A stretch of 64,000 nt of DNA from the NCBI GenBank assembly GCA_903772945.1, contig CAICTM010000319.1, forward strand, positions 1 to 64,000, given 5' to 3'. The position numbers and the translations under genes were made by a program. This DNA is from Seminavis robusta (lineage: Eukaryota > Bacillariophyta > Bacillariophyceae > Naviculales > Naviculaceae). This document shows, piece after piece, positions 22,164-32,285 of the stretch (position 1 is its first letter; each line of letters starts with the position of its first letter). Under the pieces are notes generated by a model. It saw only the letters and a program-made list of their open reading frames with translations. It searched no databases and was not told the origin of the DNA.

Positions 22164-23007
22164 TGCTTTCAAAAGTGTGTGTAGTTAGAGTTGTTGAGGT
22201 GTTGTATGTTTCAAGTTCGATAGTTGTGAGAAGCAAACGCTACAAAATAGTCCTCCCCAGCCATTTGGATGGTTGATGTCCGAGTCCGAGTCATGCTTGG
22301 GCCACACACGCAAGCAAGCCACGGAACCGGCGTTGAACCAACTGTGAATGAACGAAGATCATCATTCGGATCCAACGGTGTTCCGTCTCCTGATTGGCAC
22401 GGATGTCTGAATCGCGGTTCCACCACCGAAGTGGGAAGCGGTACTCGTAACTCCCACCACCACCTTTTGGTGGGAAAGAGTTTCTTCCAAAGGGATGAAT
22501 TGAGTTAATTGATGGGACTTCAGAAGCCCAAAATTATGTGCGACGGTCTAGAACAATGCATCATCTATCACTAGACTCGCTCATTGGCTGGTTCAAACTG
22601 CTCTGCCAAAGTGTAAAATCCAGCAGGACTCTGAGGATGCCAACAATGGAGACAATAAAATAAAAAGTAGGCACTCGGAGTAATTGACCTCTTTTTTATA
22701 TTTTTCATTAAAATTAATTTAAAAAAATGTATACACTTATGTTGTGAAGCCAAACAGGTTTGTGAATTCTCATTTGGAAGCAATGTTAGCTGCTACTTGA
22801 TTGTAGCTTGATTGAATTCGTTTTGCTCGGATGAAAGGTATAAAAATTTAGGGATGAGTGGAATGATGTACTGACTGGAGAGCTCCAAGCTGTGTGTTAC
22901 GAAATCGCGAAAAAACGTTTCATTTTGTTGTCTGTTGGAGTTCCCTGTGATCTGCTGAAGTCTTTGCTTTGGGAGAAGCAGGTCAATTGCCGAATCATAG
23001 GCAACGC
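22164..23007. other. Intergenic
   Basis: Upstream side of the membrane-protein gene and downstream side of the bZIP gene. It contains an AT-rich stretch at 22685-22735 but no convincing gene. Confidence 0.5.
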
Positions 23008-24778
23008 TTATGTGTTGTTTCCAAATAAAGGTGTGCTGTCAAAGAACAATTCTACAGCATGAAGCTTGTTGGATTGTGGGTTGAAGCTTGCGCGGCAAGT
23101 TCCTCGCATGCTCAGCTACAACACAAAAATGTTAGGAAAGTTAGCAATTTTCTCTCCATTTTGGGTACCAGCAGTTAATTTGTCAGTGAGAAAGGCACTT
23201 ACCAAATTTTTTGGATCTCTTGAAGTGGCAGTCCAATCGATTACTACCGTGGACCCCTCCATGAGAAGTGTCGATCTATCGCATCGATAAGTGAGTGGCC
23301 CATTCTTCAATTGACTGTTGAATTCGTTGCACTCTTTCATCAGTTCCTTGACGCCTGTTGTCATCCTCTTGGTGGCAGGATTGGTGCGCTCCCCTCTTCC
23401 CTGGCCACCACTAGTTGTCGTATTCCAGTCAATATTGGGCATGCAGAGTGTGACTCCCTCTTCCAAAATGGCTGTCCATCGAGCAAGCGCTTGTACATTG
23501 CTTCCTCGTAAACACAAAAACTCTTGCACCACTCTGAAACGAACATCCCGCTCTTCCGCTTCAATGGTCCCCTTGGACTTTTTGGCGGCAATGGCCACAT
23601 CTCGTTCCTTTACCAGTACGTCCAATGTCTTCTTGAGCTCATCCACATAGGCCTTTTTGCGGATGCGTGTATTTTTGGCATGCAGTCGATTGCGATCGCG
23701 ACTAAATTTAGCCTTTTCTTCTGCGGACAAGGAATCTGCCACGGCCAAATTGGGAATGGCAACCGTGGTATCCAGATCTGTCCCCGAAACAGTCTCATAG
23801 CACATGGCAGCACCCTTGGTACCTGTCAATGCTTTGACATGTGCCGTGGAAGTATCAATCCTACGACCACCATGCACCGTGATGGATCCATTTGTTGCAG
23901 TATCTATGCTAGTAGTAGCACAACCAGCAGTACTGACTCTGCGGGGAGCTGGTGATGTCGGCTTGGGAGCCAATAATCTTCCCCTTGTGGGGGTTGTTCT
24001 TGGGGAATCATCTGATGCCACTGGTACGGGCATGATCGGCGAGTTACTTGTGCTACTAGCACTTCGAGTTACCCTTCGAGCAGTCTGCTTCCTGGTAGCC
24101 TTATTAGGGGTAGGCGTGGATGCAGCTGACGCATCTTCGTCTTCGGAAATTTCTGCAGCAGATCGTTTCTTGGCCGCCGTGTTGGGTGTTGTTGTAGCCA
24201 CAGCCACAGAAGTTGTCTTGGCTGGACCTGGACTGCTTTCCTCTGCAGTATCGGTATCCTTGCTGCTGTTATCCATGTGATCCTGGCCATCGACGACAAA
24301 TGGTATCGCAGAATATGATGAAGGTACCGAAATCTCAGCTGCAATTTCCAGGCCAAGCTTTTCCAAATCAGCACTCATTTCTTGTGAATCAACATTGAAG
24401 AAGGAAGGAAACTCTGGGGTGTTGGAAATGGAAAGGGGAGAACAAAATAATGTTTGTGAGCAAAACAAATCAGATGAGGGGAAATCTCATTATCGGGCGG
24501 ATGAAGTAACGGGCTCCACCAGCACTAGTATCGGTACCTCGATCTCCACCAAACCTCATCTTTATTTACAAACCTAACTCACCATTCAGTTCATAGTCTC
24601 CCAATTCTCCTCCCAGCAGACCAGTAGCAGCTTCAATAGTGGAGGGAAGTGGAAAATCAATACTGGTGGCAGCCACAGCCTCTCCTACAACGGTAGATCC
24701 AACCACTTCAGCTAGAAACTCATCCGTCACAACTTCTTCTAACCTGCTCCTCCCGGGTGACTCTTGTACTAGTTCCAT
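23008..24778 (-). CDS. bZIP transcription factor, three exons
   Basis: Exons are 24778-24583, 24413-23203 and 23115-23008, with introns of 169 and 87 bases, both GT..AG and in phase, giving 504 residues. Exon 1 encodes an acidic Val/Glu-rich start typical of an activation region (VTDEFLAEVVGSTVVGEAVA). Then comes a Ser/Thr/Pro-rich region with basic patches (ATRKQTARRVTRS). The bZIP lies at about 300-345: basic region with NRLHAKNTRIRKK, followed by YVDELKKTLDVLVKERDVAI. Diatom bZIPs often carry a conserved C-terminal half, and the third exon (MRGTCRASFNPQSNKLHAVE) fits that pattern: a strand-rich end similar to what I recall from diatom bZIPs. It should bind ACGT-core DNA as a dimer in the nucleus. 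Without the third exon the protein would end at the TAG inside the intron acceptor. Confidence 0.85.
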
Positions 24779-26065
24779 CTTTCTCTTTTGTCGTGATTAC
24801 AAATGGTACCTGCTTCTTATCTTTTGCTTCTTGATTGCTGGATGTCACCGACTTGGCAGCTGGTCGATCGCTAGCTCAACTCTACTCTCACTCCAACAAA
24901 GAGAAAGAGAAATGAGGATTGTCTTGATGATGGACGCTGTCCTCGATCCTTTGGCTACAAATTCTTATTCACAGAATTTTGCTGCCAAGGTGTGATTTCA
25001 GTACGATTGTTAGACAGTGTTTCTCTCTGACGCAAGCCATCTCCAGAAGCATTCGGCCAATCAAATCCATTTCATGATGCCCTCTTCATTGATAAAGAAC
25101 CTCCTCGCAGACCTCCCAGATCGTTCACGTACTTGAACTTGCCCAACTTCTCAAAAGCTGAGGTGAAGCGAATCTGTAGCATACGGTAGCTTTCGGACGT
25201 ACACTTTTGACATTTATTTTGTGCACGCAGATCCATCAGAACCTTGAAGTTGACCGAATTCTAGCGGGAGCAACACTTACTTGACTACGTGTACCTAGTG
25301 TTATGCGCGGGTTTTCCCGCATAGATTGGTAAAGTGTGGTAAAGCAGGTGGTGATGCTGAAAGGGTAGCATCGCTGAAGGTAAAAGACCGTGCTAACATG
25401 TAGCTGAAAGTGATGCCGGAAATAGTAAGTTGATTGAGGCACGTGCTCCCTCCGAAATGGACTTGGCACCTCGCCAAATAAATAATGACACCGCAAGTAT
25501 CGTAGCTACCGTACGCAGCTGCTATGCAGGAGCTTATCCAGGGCGAATGCTTCATTATTAGCTCTTTTAATTAATAAAAAAATGGCTGGGGTAGCTTCGA
25601 TTGTCACTCGACTGAAGACTCACTCAGCTTGACAGCGCTGGGTGCTGGGAGGTTGGAGGTAGGTCTGAAAGGCGGCACCAAGACGCAGACCACTTTTTGC
25701 TTTGCTTTCTTCAAAATACTTTCCACAGGTAGGGCTGATGCGACACCCGCCCGCCCGGCACAGATTGATTATACCTCCGTTGGCTTTGGTACCAACCATT
25801 GGCAACAGCCAACAAGCCAGATTTGGACTTGCTTTGAGTCTTGGTAGCTTTATTTCTTCCTTCCTTCGAACGGAGTGAAAACTCTTACATTCTCTACCAT
25901 ACCAGTAGCTTTCATTAGTTGCTTGCTAGCTCGCTATTTTAAAATAGGTGCGTAGCGCTGGGTTGGAGCTCCACAATCGAATGCACTAGCTTTTCGTCAA
26001 AATTCCCCAGCCCTTCCTACCGGTAGCTACTGAATCTATTGGTGTCTGCATTGCTCTACGGTACT
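24779..26065. other. Intergenic
   Basis: About 1.3 kb upstream of the bZIP gene. Short open frames are present but none is convincing. The right end meets the CRAL-TRIO relic. Confidence 0.5.
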
Positions 26066-26187
26066 GATGCAGGAACTCTTGATTCCATGTTCCTGCGGCC
26101 AAGTGTGGAAGCTGGAGAGACTACACTGTCGTTTTGAGTTCTGTGCGTTTAAGGAAAAGATCTTACCATGAAGCTACTTCTAAATTT
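26066..26187 (+). pseudogene. 3' fragment of a CRAL-TRIO gene
   Basis: GCAGGAACTCTTGATTCCAT and the bases after it match the last ~40 codons of the CRAL-TRIO gene at 15309-16238, read on its coding strand, up to and just past its stop region (CTACCATGAAGCTACTT versus TTACCATGAAGCTACTT). The frame is broken and no upstream part of the gene is found nearby. It is a short duplicated 3' fragment in open intergenic DNA. Confidence 0.75.
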
Positions 26188-26437
26188 TGGTCAATAATGG
26201 AAATTGCTCAATTGCCACCACTGGAATCGTAATGCATCAGACAATACGGGCAGCGAGATCCCGTAGGCAGGGGTCAGGGGTGCGGGTACCATTTGACGTG
26301 CTCTAGCCTTCTCCTTCTGAAATTCCTTCTTTGCAACCAATGCTGTGAAAGCCGAGTGCATAGCTAGGACCCTTACGAGTGGTTTGCCCTTCATGAGCTG
26401 TGGCAGGTTGGGGAGGCTCTATCGAAACTCTCTTCAA

Positions 26438-27172
26438 TCAACTATTATTGCGTCTCATCCACTCCAAGAGAACCATTCGACACTGGAGGCATTCCAGGTC
26501 CTCTAAAAGGGCTTCCATTCCCTCTGCACTCGTAGAATATTTTCGAATGCCTGGGCTCAGCACAGTATCATTGGACAAATCTAACACTGCCAAAAATCCA
26601 TAGAGCAGCTGATTGGAAAAGGAACTGTTGATGGGCCATCCCTTTTCGTTGATGGGAGCGATGGAAACGATAGAGTCGTCCGAAATACCTAATTCTCGCT
26701 GAACGATTTGGGCTGCCACTTCTGGACCGGTCAAGTCTGTATTCGCAGGGATCCTTCCACCAGGAAAGTCCAGTGTACACCGACCAACTCCTGGCCGAAA
26801 CGATGGCTCTGGGAGTAGAAATTCATCGCTCGTAAGAGACACGACAATGGCAGAGTCTTCTTTTTCCACTCTCCAGTAGTCAAGCTGTTGGCCTTTGTCA
26901 TCCAAGAGCTTCTCGCCGTGAAGAGCCATCCAGGGCGTTGATAACGTCGTGAATTTATGGAGCGTCGTCCAATCCTTGTCCGAGCTGCAGCTAAACAACC
27001 TTGGCGGGGTAGTTGCACGGTGTTGACAGCGCGGCGACAACGAAGTCGCTGGAAACCATAAGTTCACAACCAACAAAAAGAGAAACTTCAGTCTGAGGCG
27101 ATTCGGAGGCATGAATACGGCGGCTTCACTTTCCCCTTGTGCTTGGTCTAAGGGGCTTGCAAGTGCCGTCAT
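26438..27172 (-). CDS. Nudix-fold-like protein with N-terminal signal-type helix
   Basis: 244 residues from the ATG at 27172; an ATG at 27112 (MPPNRLRLKFLF) would put a hydrophobic signal-type segment (KFLFLLVVNLWFPA) right at the N-terminus and may be the true start. The core resembles ADP-sugar pyrophosphatases of the Nudix superfamily: a WRVEKEDSAIVVSL strand, then RPGVGRCTLDFPGGRI, then an AAQIVQRELGI helix. The canonical Nudix box is GX5EX7REUXEEXGU; here the REL is kept but the following EE pair is missing, so metal binding and catalysis are doubtful. The signal segment points to ER entry and possibly the plastid, although no clear Phe-type plastid cleavage motif is visible. Confidence 0.6.
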   Translation of the reverse strand: MTALASPLDQAQGESEAAVFMPPNRLRLKFLFLLVVNLWFPATSLSPRCQHRATTPPRLFSCSSDKDWTTLHKFTTLSTPWMALHGEKLLDDKGQQLDYWRVEKEDSAIVVSLTSDEFLLPEPSFRPGVGRCTLDFPGGRIPANTDLTGPEVAAQIVQRELGISDDSIVSIAPINEKGWPINSSFSNQLLYGFLAVLDLSNDTVLSPGIRKYSTSAEGMEALLEDLECLQCRMVLLEWMRRNNS

Positions 27173-27826
27173 GGTGTCATCGTCGAACGTTCATTGTTCA
27201 TTGCAGCTTTGGATGCGAATTTTCTTGAAAAATTCGAAGTCGATTCGATTCGATTCAATCATTCGATTCTAATTCTATCCGACTCGATTGAATTATTCGA
27301 ATGATTCGATTCGATTCGAACAATTGATTGATCACAGATTTGATTCGTGATTCGATTCGTGATTCGATCACTCACTCGGAGCCATTCTTCGTGTCACACG
27401 AAGGTCACTCCGCAGCTTCGCAGCTCCGCAGCTCTCGGCACTCGGCAACAGCAAGAGACAGCGTTGACGTTCGACAAAGCCAGACGAGAACCATAACCGA
27501 ACGTCTAGCTATCATCAACACTACCGGTACTCTGTGTTGTTGGGTTGGTGCTCATCAGTGGATCAGTCTCGTCTCATCATGTGTTGTTTTTCATCTGGCA
27601 GAATCTGTCATTCAACATCTGGCAGAATCTGTCATCCGCTTTTGGAGGTGAAAATAGGATGTCACCATGATGAGCTCACTTTTTTGTTCAACCGGATTGC
27701 TAGAGTTGCATACCCAACCGAACAAGGAAGACTTTCGCGATTGTTGATAAGCCTAGGCCAGATCAACCCCCCTACTTTCAATTGCCTTTTCTACCAATCT
27801 TCTATTCAATACCTATCAATTGCAAA
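27173..27826. other. Intergenic with GATTCGATTC low-complexity tract
   Basis: Head-to-head spacer between the Nudix-like gene and the 586-residue orphan gene. It contains an irregular TTCGA/GATTC simple repeat at about 27236-27372. Promoters of both genes must lie here; nothing more specific is seen. Confidence 0.6.
27236..27372. repeat. ATTCGATTC simple repeat
   Basis: Irregular tandem copies of ATTCGATTCG with interruptions. It is rich in TTCGAA-type palindromes. Confidence 0.75.
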
Positions 27827-29587
27827 ATGAAGTTTTCTTCTTCTATCATCAAGCTTCTCTCGTGGTCATGGACCACCGACAACAACAACAGCAACGACAC
27901 CAAGAAGACCCCCGTTCTCCAGGTCGCCAAGGAGATGAGGGGCAACAACAACAAGGATGTTCCTGCCGCAGAGGAAGTCCCAATCAAGTTCCAACTGGAC
28001 GAGTTGGACAAAGATGTCGTCCAAACCGCGGCACTGTTGCACACAGATGGAACGAATCCTGATGTGGAGTTCCAGCAGCACGGTCGCTGCCTAGGTGCCT
28101 ACGACCTTTCCCTGGTTCCTTCGGATCAGCATGGTCACTACGGATACGACAAGTACAACCAGCACCGGCCCAAAGGCTGTCGCATCCAACCCAGTCAATC
28201 AGCCAACGCTCGCTGGAAGGCCCATTACGGTCAAGACACCGAACGGAGCAATGGAAACCGTTTATCCTTTGCTCCCGTCAACACCATAGTGGGGTACTCT
28301 TCTGACAAGTGCGAACAAGAGGAAAACAGCCGTGTCTATCGAGACATGAAGAAACATGTGCCACAGGCCCAATACGAATTCTGGCAGGAAGCCCAACAAC
28401 AATTCATTTCCGTCGGCACACCCACACCCCACGAACGCGTCTTGGATCTCGTGCAGTTGATTCAAGAGTACGGATACCAACAAGTGACCAAATGGATCAC
28501 CAACAACAAATGGTTCCAAAGCGACAAAGCATACCTACGACAAGCCCAACTGTACATTCAAATTGATGCCGTGCATCAAGACCTCGAGGGACTTGTTCGC
28601 TTCATCCAAGCGAAGAAAGGAAACGACAAGCAAGTCTCGCACTGGTTCATGGTCAACGAAAAGAACACTTACATGTTCGAACTCGCCATGTGCCACTTGC
28701 ATCATGGAGGAATTCAGCGCAATGCTGACGACGAAATTTGCACCTTGAATACGCGAGAACAGATTGCCAAGCGGCGATTTGTCTATCGCAAGGTCAAGGA
28801 CATCTGCATGGAAGATGCAGCACCCGTAGAAGTAGATCAACAACCAACAACAACTAAAGACGTCGAGGCAATAGAAAAAGTCTCGACCGTCAACGACAAC
28901 AAGATGGCATCCGATGCCACAGTCACATCCGAAGCAGCGGTGGTTCCCACATGCACAGCAGTGGTCCCATACGTTCAAAAGTGGCATGTGAAACACTTCA
29001 AGATCAGTGTGCATGGACAACAGCCATGTGTATTGGAGATGCGAATGATGAATGGTGTGCTACTTGGAGTGGTACCCAACGACATTCTCGCAGCATTGTT
29101 GAAGGATGGTGGAGACCTTGTCAAGGAATTCATGCGGCGGCACAAGACGCTACGGTTGGAGGCAGGCGTTGCCTCAGACGAGATGGATTACGAATTCGTG
29201 ACTGACCAAGTGGTAGCTGAAGAACCACTGGTCGAGGTCGAGGAACAACAACAAGTTGGTGCTGTTGAACCACTGGTCGACAACCGAGTCGATGAGGAGG
29301 ACAATGTGGACACAGCACAATCAACTTTGCGACGATCAAAGAGACGCATGGCGGCGATTGCATCTCAGAGAATTGCAGAACAAGTCAAGACGAAGCCACG
29401 GCGGGTGGCAGAACAACCTAGAATTAAACGTAGCAAGAAGAAAAAGTCGACAACGCCAAAGGCGAAGGGCAAGAAGAAGGCAACAACACGACCTGTGACG
29501 GACACACAGCAGCAAACAACAGTTCAGACAACAACGACTCTTTCTGGACGGCAAGTCAGAAAGCCTGACCGGTACATTCCAGTCTAG
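27827..29587 (+). CDS. Orphan basic protein, probably nuclear
   Basis: 586 residues from the ATG at 27827. I do not recognise the family. A globular Trp/Tyr-rich region spans about 70-330, with repeated amphipathic helices such as EFWQEAQQQFISVG, QEYGYQQVTKWITNNKWF and ELAMCHLHHGGIQ. A second folded part (about 385-465) starts WHVKHFKISVHGQQPCVLEM. The last ~100 residues are acidic then very basic (RRSKRRMA; IKRSKKKKSTTPKAKGKKK) and end SGRQVRKPDRYIPV. The basic tail suggests a nuclear signal and DNA or chromatin contact. The final GRQVRKPDRY recalls ends of some transposon-encoded and chromatin proteins, but nothing else supports a mobile origin. Single exon, clean frame. Confidence 0.65.
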   Translation: MKFSSSIIKLLSWSWTTDNNNSNDTKKTPVLQVAKEMRGNNNKDVPAAEEVPIKFQLDELDKDVVQTAALLHTDGTNPDVEFQQHGRCLGAYDLSLVPSDQHGHYGYDKYNQHRPKGCRIQPSQSANARWKAHYGQDTERSNGNRLSFAPVNTIVGYSSDKCEQEENSRVYRDMKKHVPQAQYEFWQEAQQQFISVGTPTPHERVLDLVQLIQEYGYQQVTKWITNNKWFQSDKAYLRQAQLYIQIDAVHQDLEGLVRFIQAKKGNDKQVSHWFMVNEKNTYMFELAMCHLHHGGIQRNADDEICTLNTREQIAKRRFVYRKVKDICMEDAAPVEVDQQPTTTKDVEAIEKVSTVNDNKMASDATVTSEAAVVPTCTAVVPYVQKWHVKHFKISVHGQQPCVLEMRMMNGVLLGVVPNDILAALLKDGGDLVKEFMRRHKTLRLEAGVASDEMDYEFVTDQVVAEEPLVEVEEQQQVGAVEPLVDNRVDEEDNVDTAQSTLRRSKRRMAAIASQRIAEQVKTKPRRVAEQPRIKRSKKKKSTTPKAKGKKKATTRPVTDTQQQTTVQTTTTLSGRQVRKPDRYIPV

Positions 29588-31014
29588 GACAACAGGTAAG
29601 TGGGGCGGCAACAATTGATTGGGGGAACTACTAACACATGAAGACAATACACAATGAGCAAGCATCTGGTGGGGTGCAGGGCTATACAACAATTTTGCGG
29701 AGATGAATACAGTTGGTTTAATCGAAGGGTCACATACAAGGTAGCCAGGTTTGTGGTTCCTGTGCTAGGCGGCCTCTATTGCAGAGTGTTTGTCCGAACG
29801 TCCTCCACGCGACGAAAGTCCAAAGTTAATACCCGTGACACCTGACAACCAACCTCTATCATTGTTGATGCTAGGCTACAATCTTGAAAATACAACCAAA
29901 CATAAACATAGAACAATAACACATAGTAGACAATCTTTACAAACAACAAAATCATGGCTTCATTCTTTATAGTAGTTGTAGTCGTACTAGCTCAGAGTAG
30001 GTAAGTTACATGTATCGTACAGTAGTTACCTTACTTTCGATAGAACTATCCTGAAATGCGCAAGCGCAGAACGCAATGAAGAACCTGGAACCTGATAGAC
30101 TGAACTTGCCCGCTATGGTCTTGCATCCAGCGACAGTCTACAACACTGTTCATGGCGTTCGTTTTGTATTGAGCATGAATCGGTTTGTCAGTGAAGACGT
30201 CGGGCCACTCCTAGAGGTTGGTGCCGGCACTGCTCCCTTCTAATCCAAATGAGAACCAACTATCCCATCTACTATGAGAACCAACTATCCCCTCTACTCC
30301 TCGGGAGGGGTCGTTGACCCAATGTGAGCTGGTTGGTGATGCCACCGGAGCGACCCCGTGGTTGGTGGGTTTATTTCATGATACCAAGACTTGGTGCTGT
30401 TCTTGTTCGTGAATAGCGAACCTACTTTGCACCAACTCCGATGTTCTGTCTGGGCTTTGGTTCGACAATGCAGCCATCGACGCTTTGAAGATACCTGCTT
30501 TGGGAGAATTCTCTTCCCGAGTGCACGTCACCGGACGACTTGATGATGGACCAAAGCTGATGCGGTTCAGACCTTTCATGGTTCCCTCCCGCTCAGTACT
30601 GATACGATGTATGCACTCTTCCCTTGGCCAATCTAGACTAGCGACGCTCGATGGATTGAAAAAAATCACAGGAGCGATGACGGTGTATTCGTTTCGGGTG
30701 GCTTATCAGCCATTGTCCGCTCCAATCCATACGGTACACACTTAGCCGTGAGATTCCATGTCCGCAGATGCAACCGACAGTGTAAACCCTACTCGACGAG
30801 CCTATGACTTTCTGGTGCCTGTAGTCTTGGACGATTTCAAGAGTCGCTTTGATGGCATATTTTGGGGCGCCCAGGATGGCAGGGCATTCCATGGATGTGC
30901 CCGACCATTCAGTTCAAGCAAGCTGTAGCTAATGTCGTGACAAGTCATTTGTCTTCGAGTCGAGCTAAATTCTGTTATGCTGCGTCGCCGCAGTATGGAT
31001 GGCGAAACGTCGTT
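29588..31014. other. Intergenic with possible decayed coding
   Basis: No intact gene. Around 30440-30660 and 30780-30910 the plus strand has protein-like but broken frames (for example FDNAAIDALKIPALGEF and FDGIFWGAQDGRAFHG). These may be relics of one gene, but I cannot name the family. Confidence 0.35.
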
Positions 31015-31709
31015 TTACAGAGCTGCGAGCTTGTCCTGACCGGGACCCGCAGTGCGGTAGAGCTCAAAGGTCCATGCAGAGCTTGGCTGGTTGGCCAACA
31101 TGACGTGGGTAGCACCGATGGCAGAGGGCACGTTGCGAACACCACTCTCCGAAATCACACCACCCATCACCAACAAGTAGATATGGATCCCCTTGGTTCC
31201 AAAGTCACGAGCCAAGGACTGCTGCGCTGGGCTGCTTTGACGGGGCAAGGCACACGTCTCGCTGCGGGAGAACACGCCAGTTTGCAGTTGCTCCAGTGAT
31301 TCGATTCCTACATTTCCATGACCACGCCGCTCCAATCCAGAGTCGCTTTTCTCGCCACATGAAAGTGGCCCAGTGTTGCAAGTTCCCACAGCCAGCGAGT
31401 AAAGTCGCTGGAGTTGGCCGAATGGAACGAAGCAAAATGCCAACGTTTTGTAGATCACCGTATCGATCGGGTTCGTCAATCTTGTATCGCTTCCGGACTT
31501 GATCGAATGCCTTTCCGATCGTTTTTGGCTTGGTAGCTAACATCACAAAAGAATGCCTTGGCGCCAACACCCAGCCGATGATCCAGAAGATGGAGCTCAT
31601 CGACGGATCAGCACGAGAGCAGAGCAACGCGGTATCCCGAACGAGCAAACGCTTGGGCGATCTGTTCTCCCACCAACGGGCCCACGCCAATGACACAAGA
31701 TGCTTTCAT
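31015..31709 (-). pseudogene. Short-chain dehydrogenase/reductase relic
   Basis: Reading from the ATG at 31709, the sequence opens with CVIGVGPLVGEQIAQAFARS and GYRVALLS, a Rossmann NAD(P)-binding start in which the GxGxxxG-type glycine motif is largely kept. The end, before a TAA at 31015, reads ANQPSSAWTFEL, a C-terminal signature of one classical SDR subgroup. The middle shifts frame several times, with a stop close after the first 33 codons. The overall length (about 230 codons) equals a full SDR, so it is a full-length copy decaying in place. The catalytic YxxxK is not readable. Confidence 0.65.
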
Positions 31710-32285
31710 GGTGGCAGCAGAGGTTTCTTTGTTGTTTAGGTCCGAGGATGTTGGCTTTTATTTTCCTTTCGAAGATGGCTTGTGCGAAACACTCTGAAAG
31801 TCGAGCCGCGCAAGCCAAAAGATCAAGCCATTCATGAAAAGGGGAAGCGCGAATGAAAAAGATGGGGAACAGTCGGACAGTCCAGAAGTGCAGGAGCTGC
31901 ATGGCCAATAGAATGGTAGATCAGGGCGCTGCTCTTCATCGCCGCCACTCTTCGACATTTTCAGTCTGACCGGCTGTGTTCATGATGTCGAAGGACGGCC
32001 TCATCAACGAAGCGCAGCACCTTCGTCCTACAGTAGCATCTACCATTCTACTCTTCCACCCACCCCACTACCCCAATTGATCCTGCTCAAGTTTCCTTGG
32101 ATGGCCTCCATTTCCTCTCCTCTCTTCTGCCTCAATGCTTAGTCCTCCCAGCTTGCTAGCCCCTAGCCCCCTATAGCAGCCCGACCATACAACTCGGTCT
32201 TGAAGTATTAGGGGCAAGGGATGGACTACTTTCGGCTACTCAATGATGATACGGTAACCAAAAATCAACTACCACATCGTCGTCA
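31710..32285. other. Intergenic upstream of the seven-helix receptor gene
   Basis: No gene is supported. It may contain the missing first exon of the receptor gene; a short frame opens with an ATG at 32221 but ends after 22 codons and I could not join it in phase. Confidence 0.4.

Noticed and set aside
27827-29587. Reading the orphan gene as part of a retrotransposon because of its GRQVRKPDRY end
   Set aside because: No protease, integrase, reverse transcriptase or terminal repeats are seen around it.
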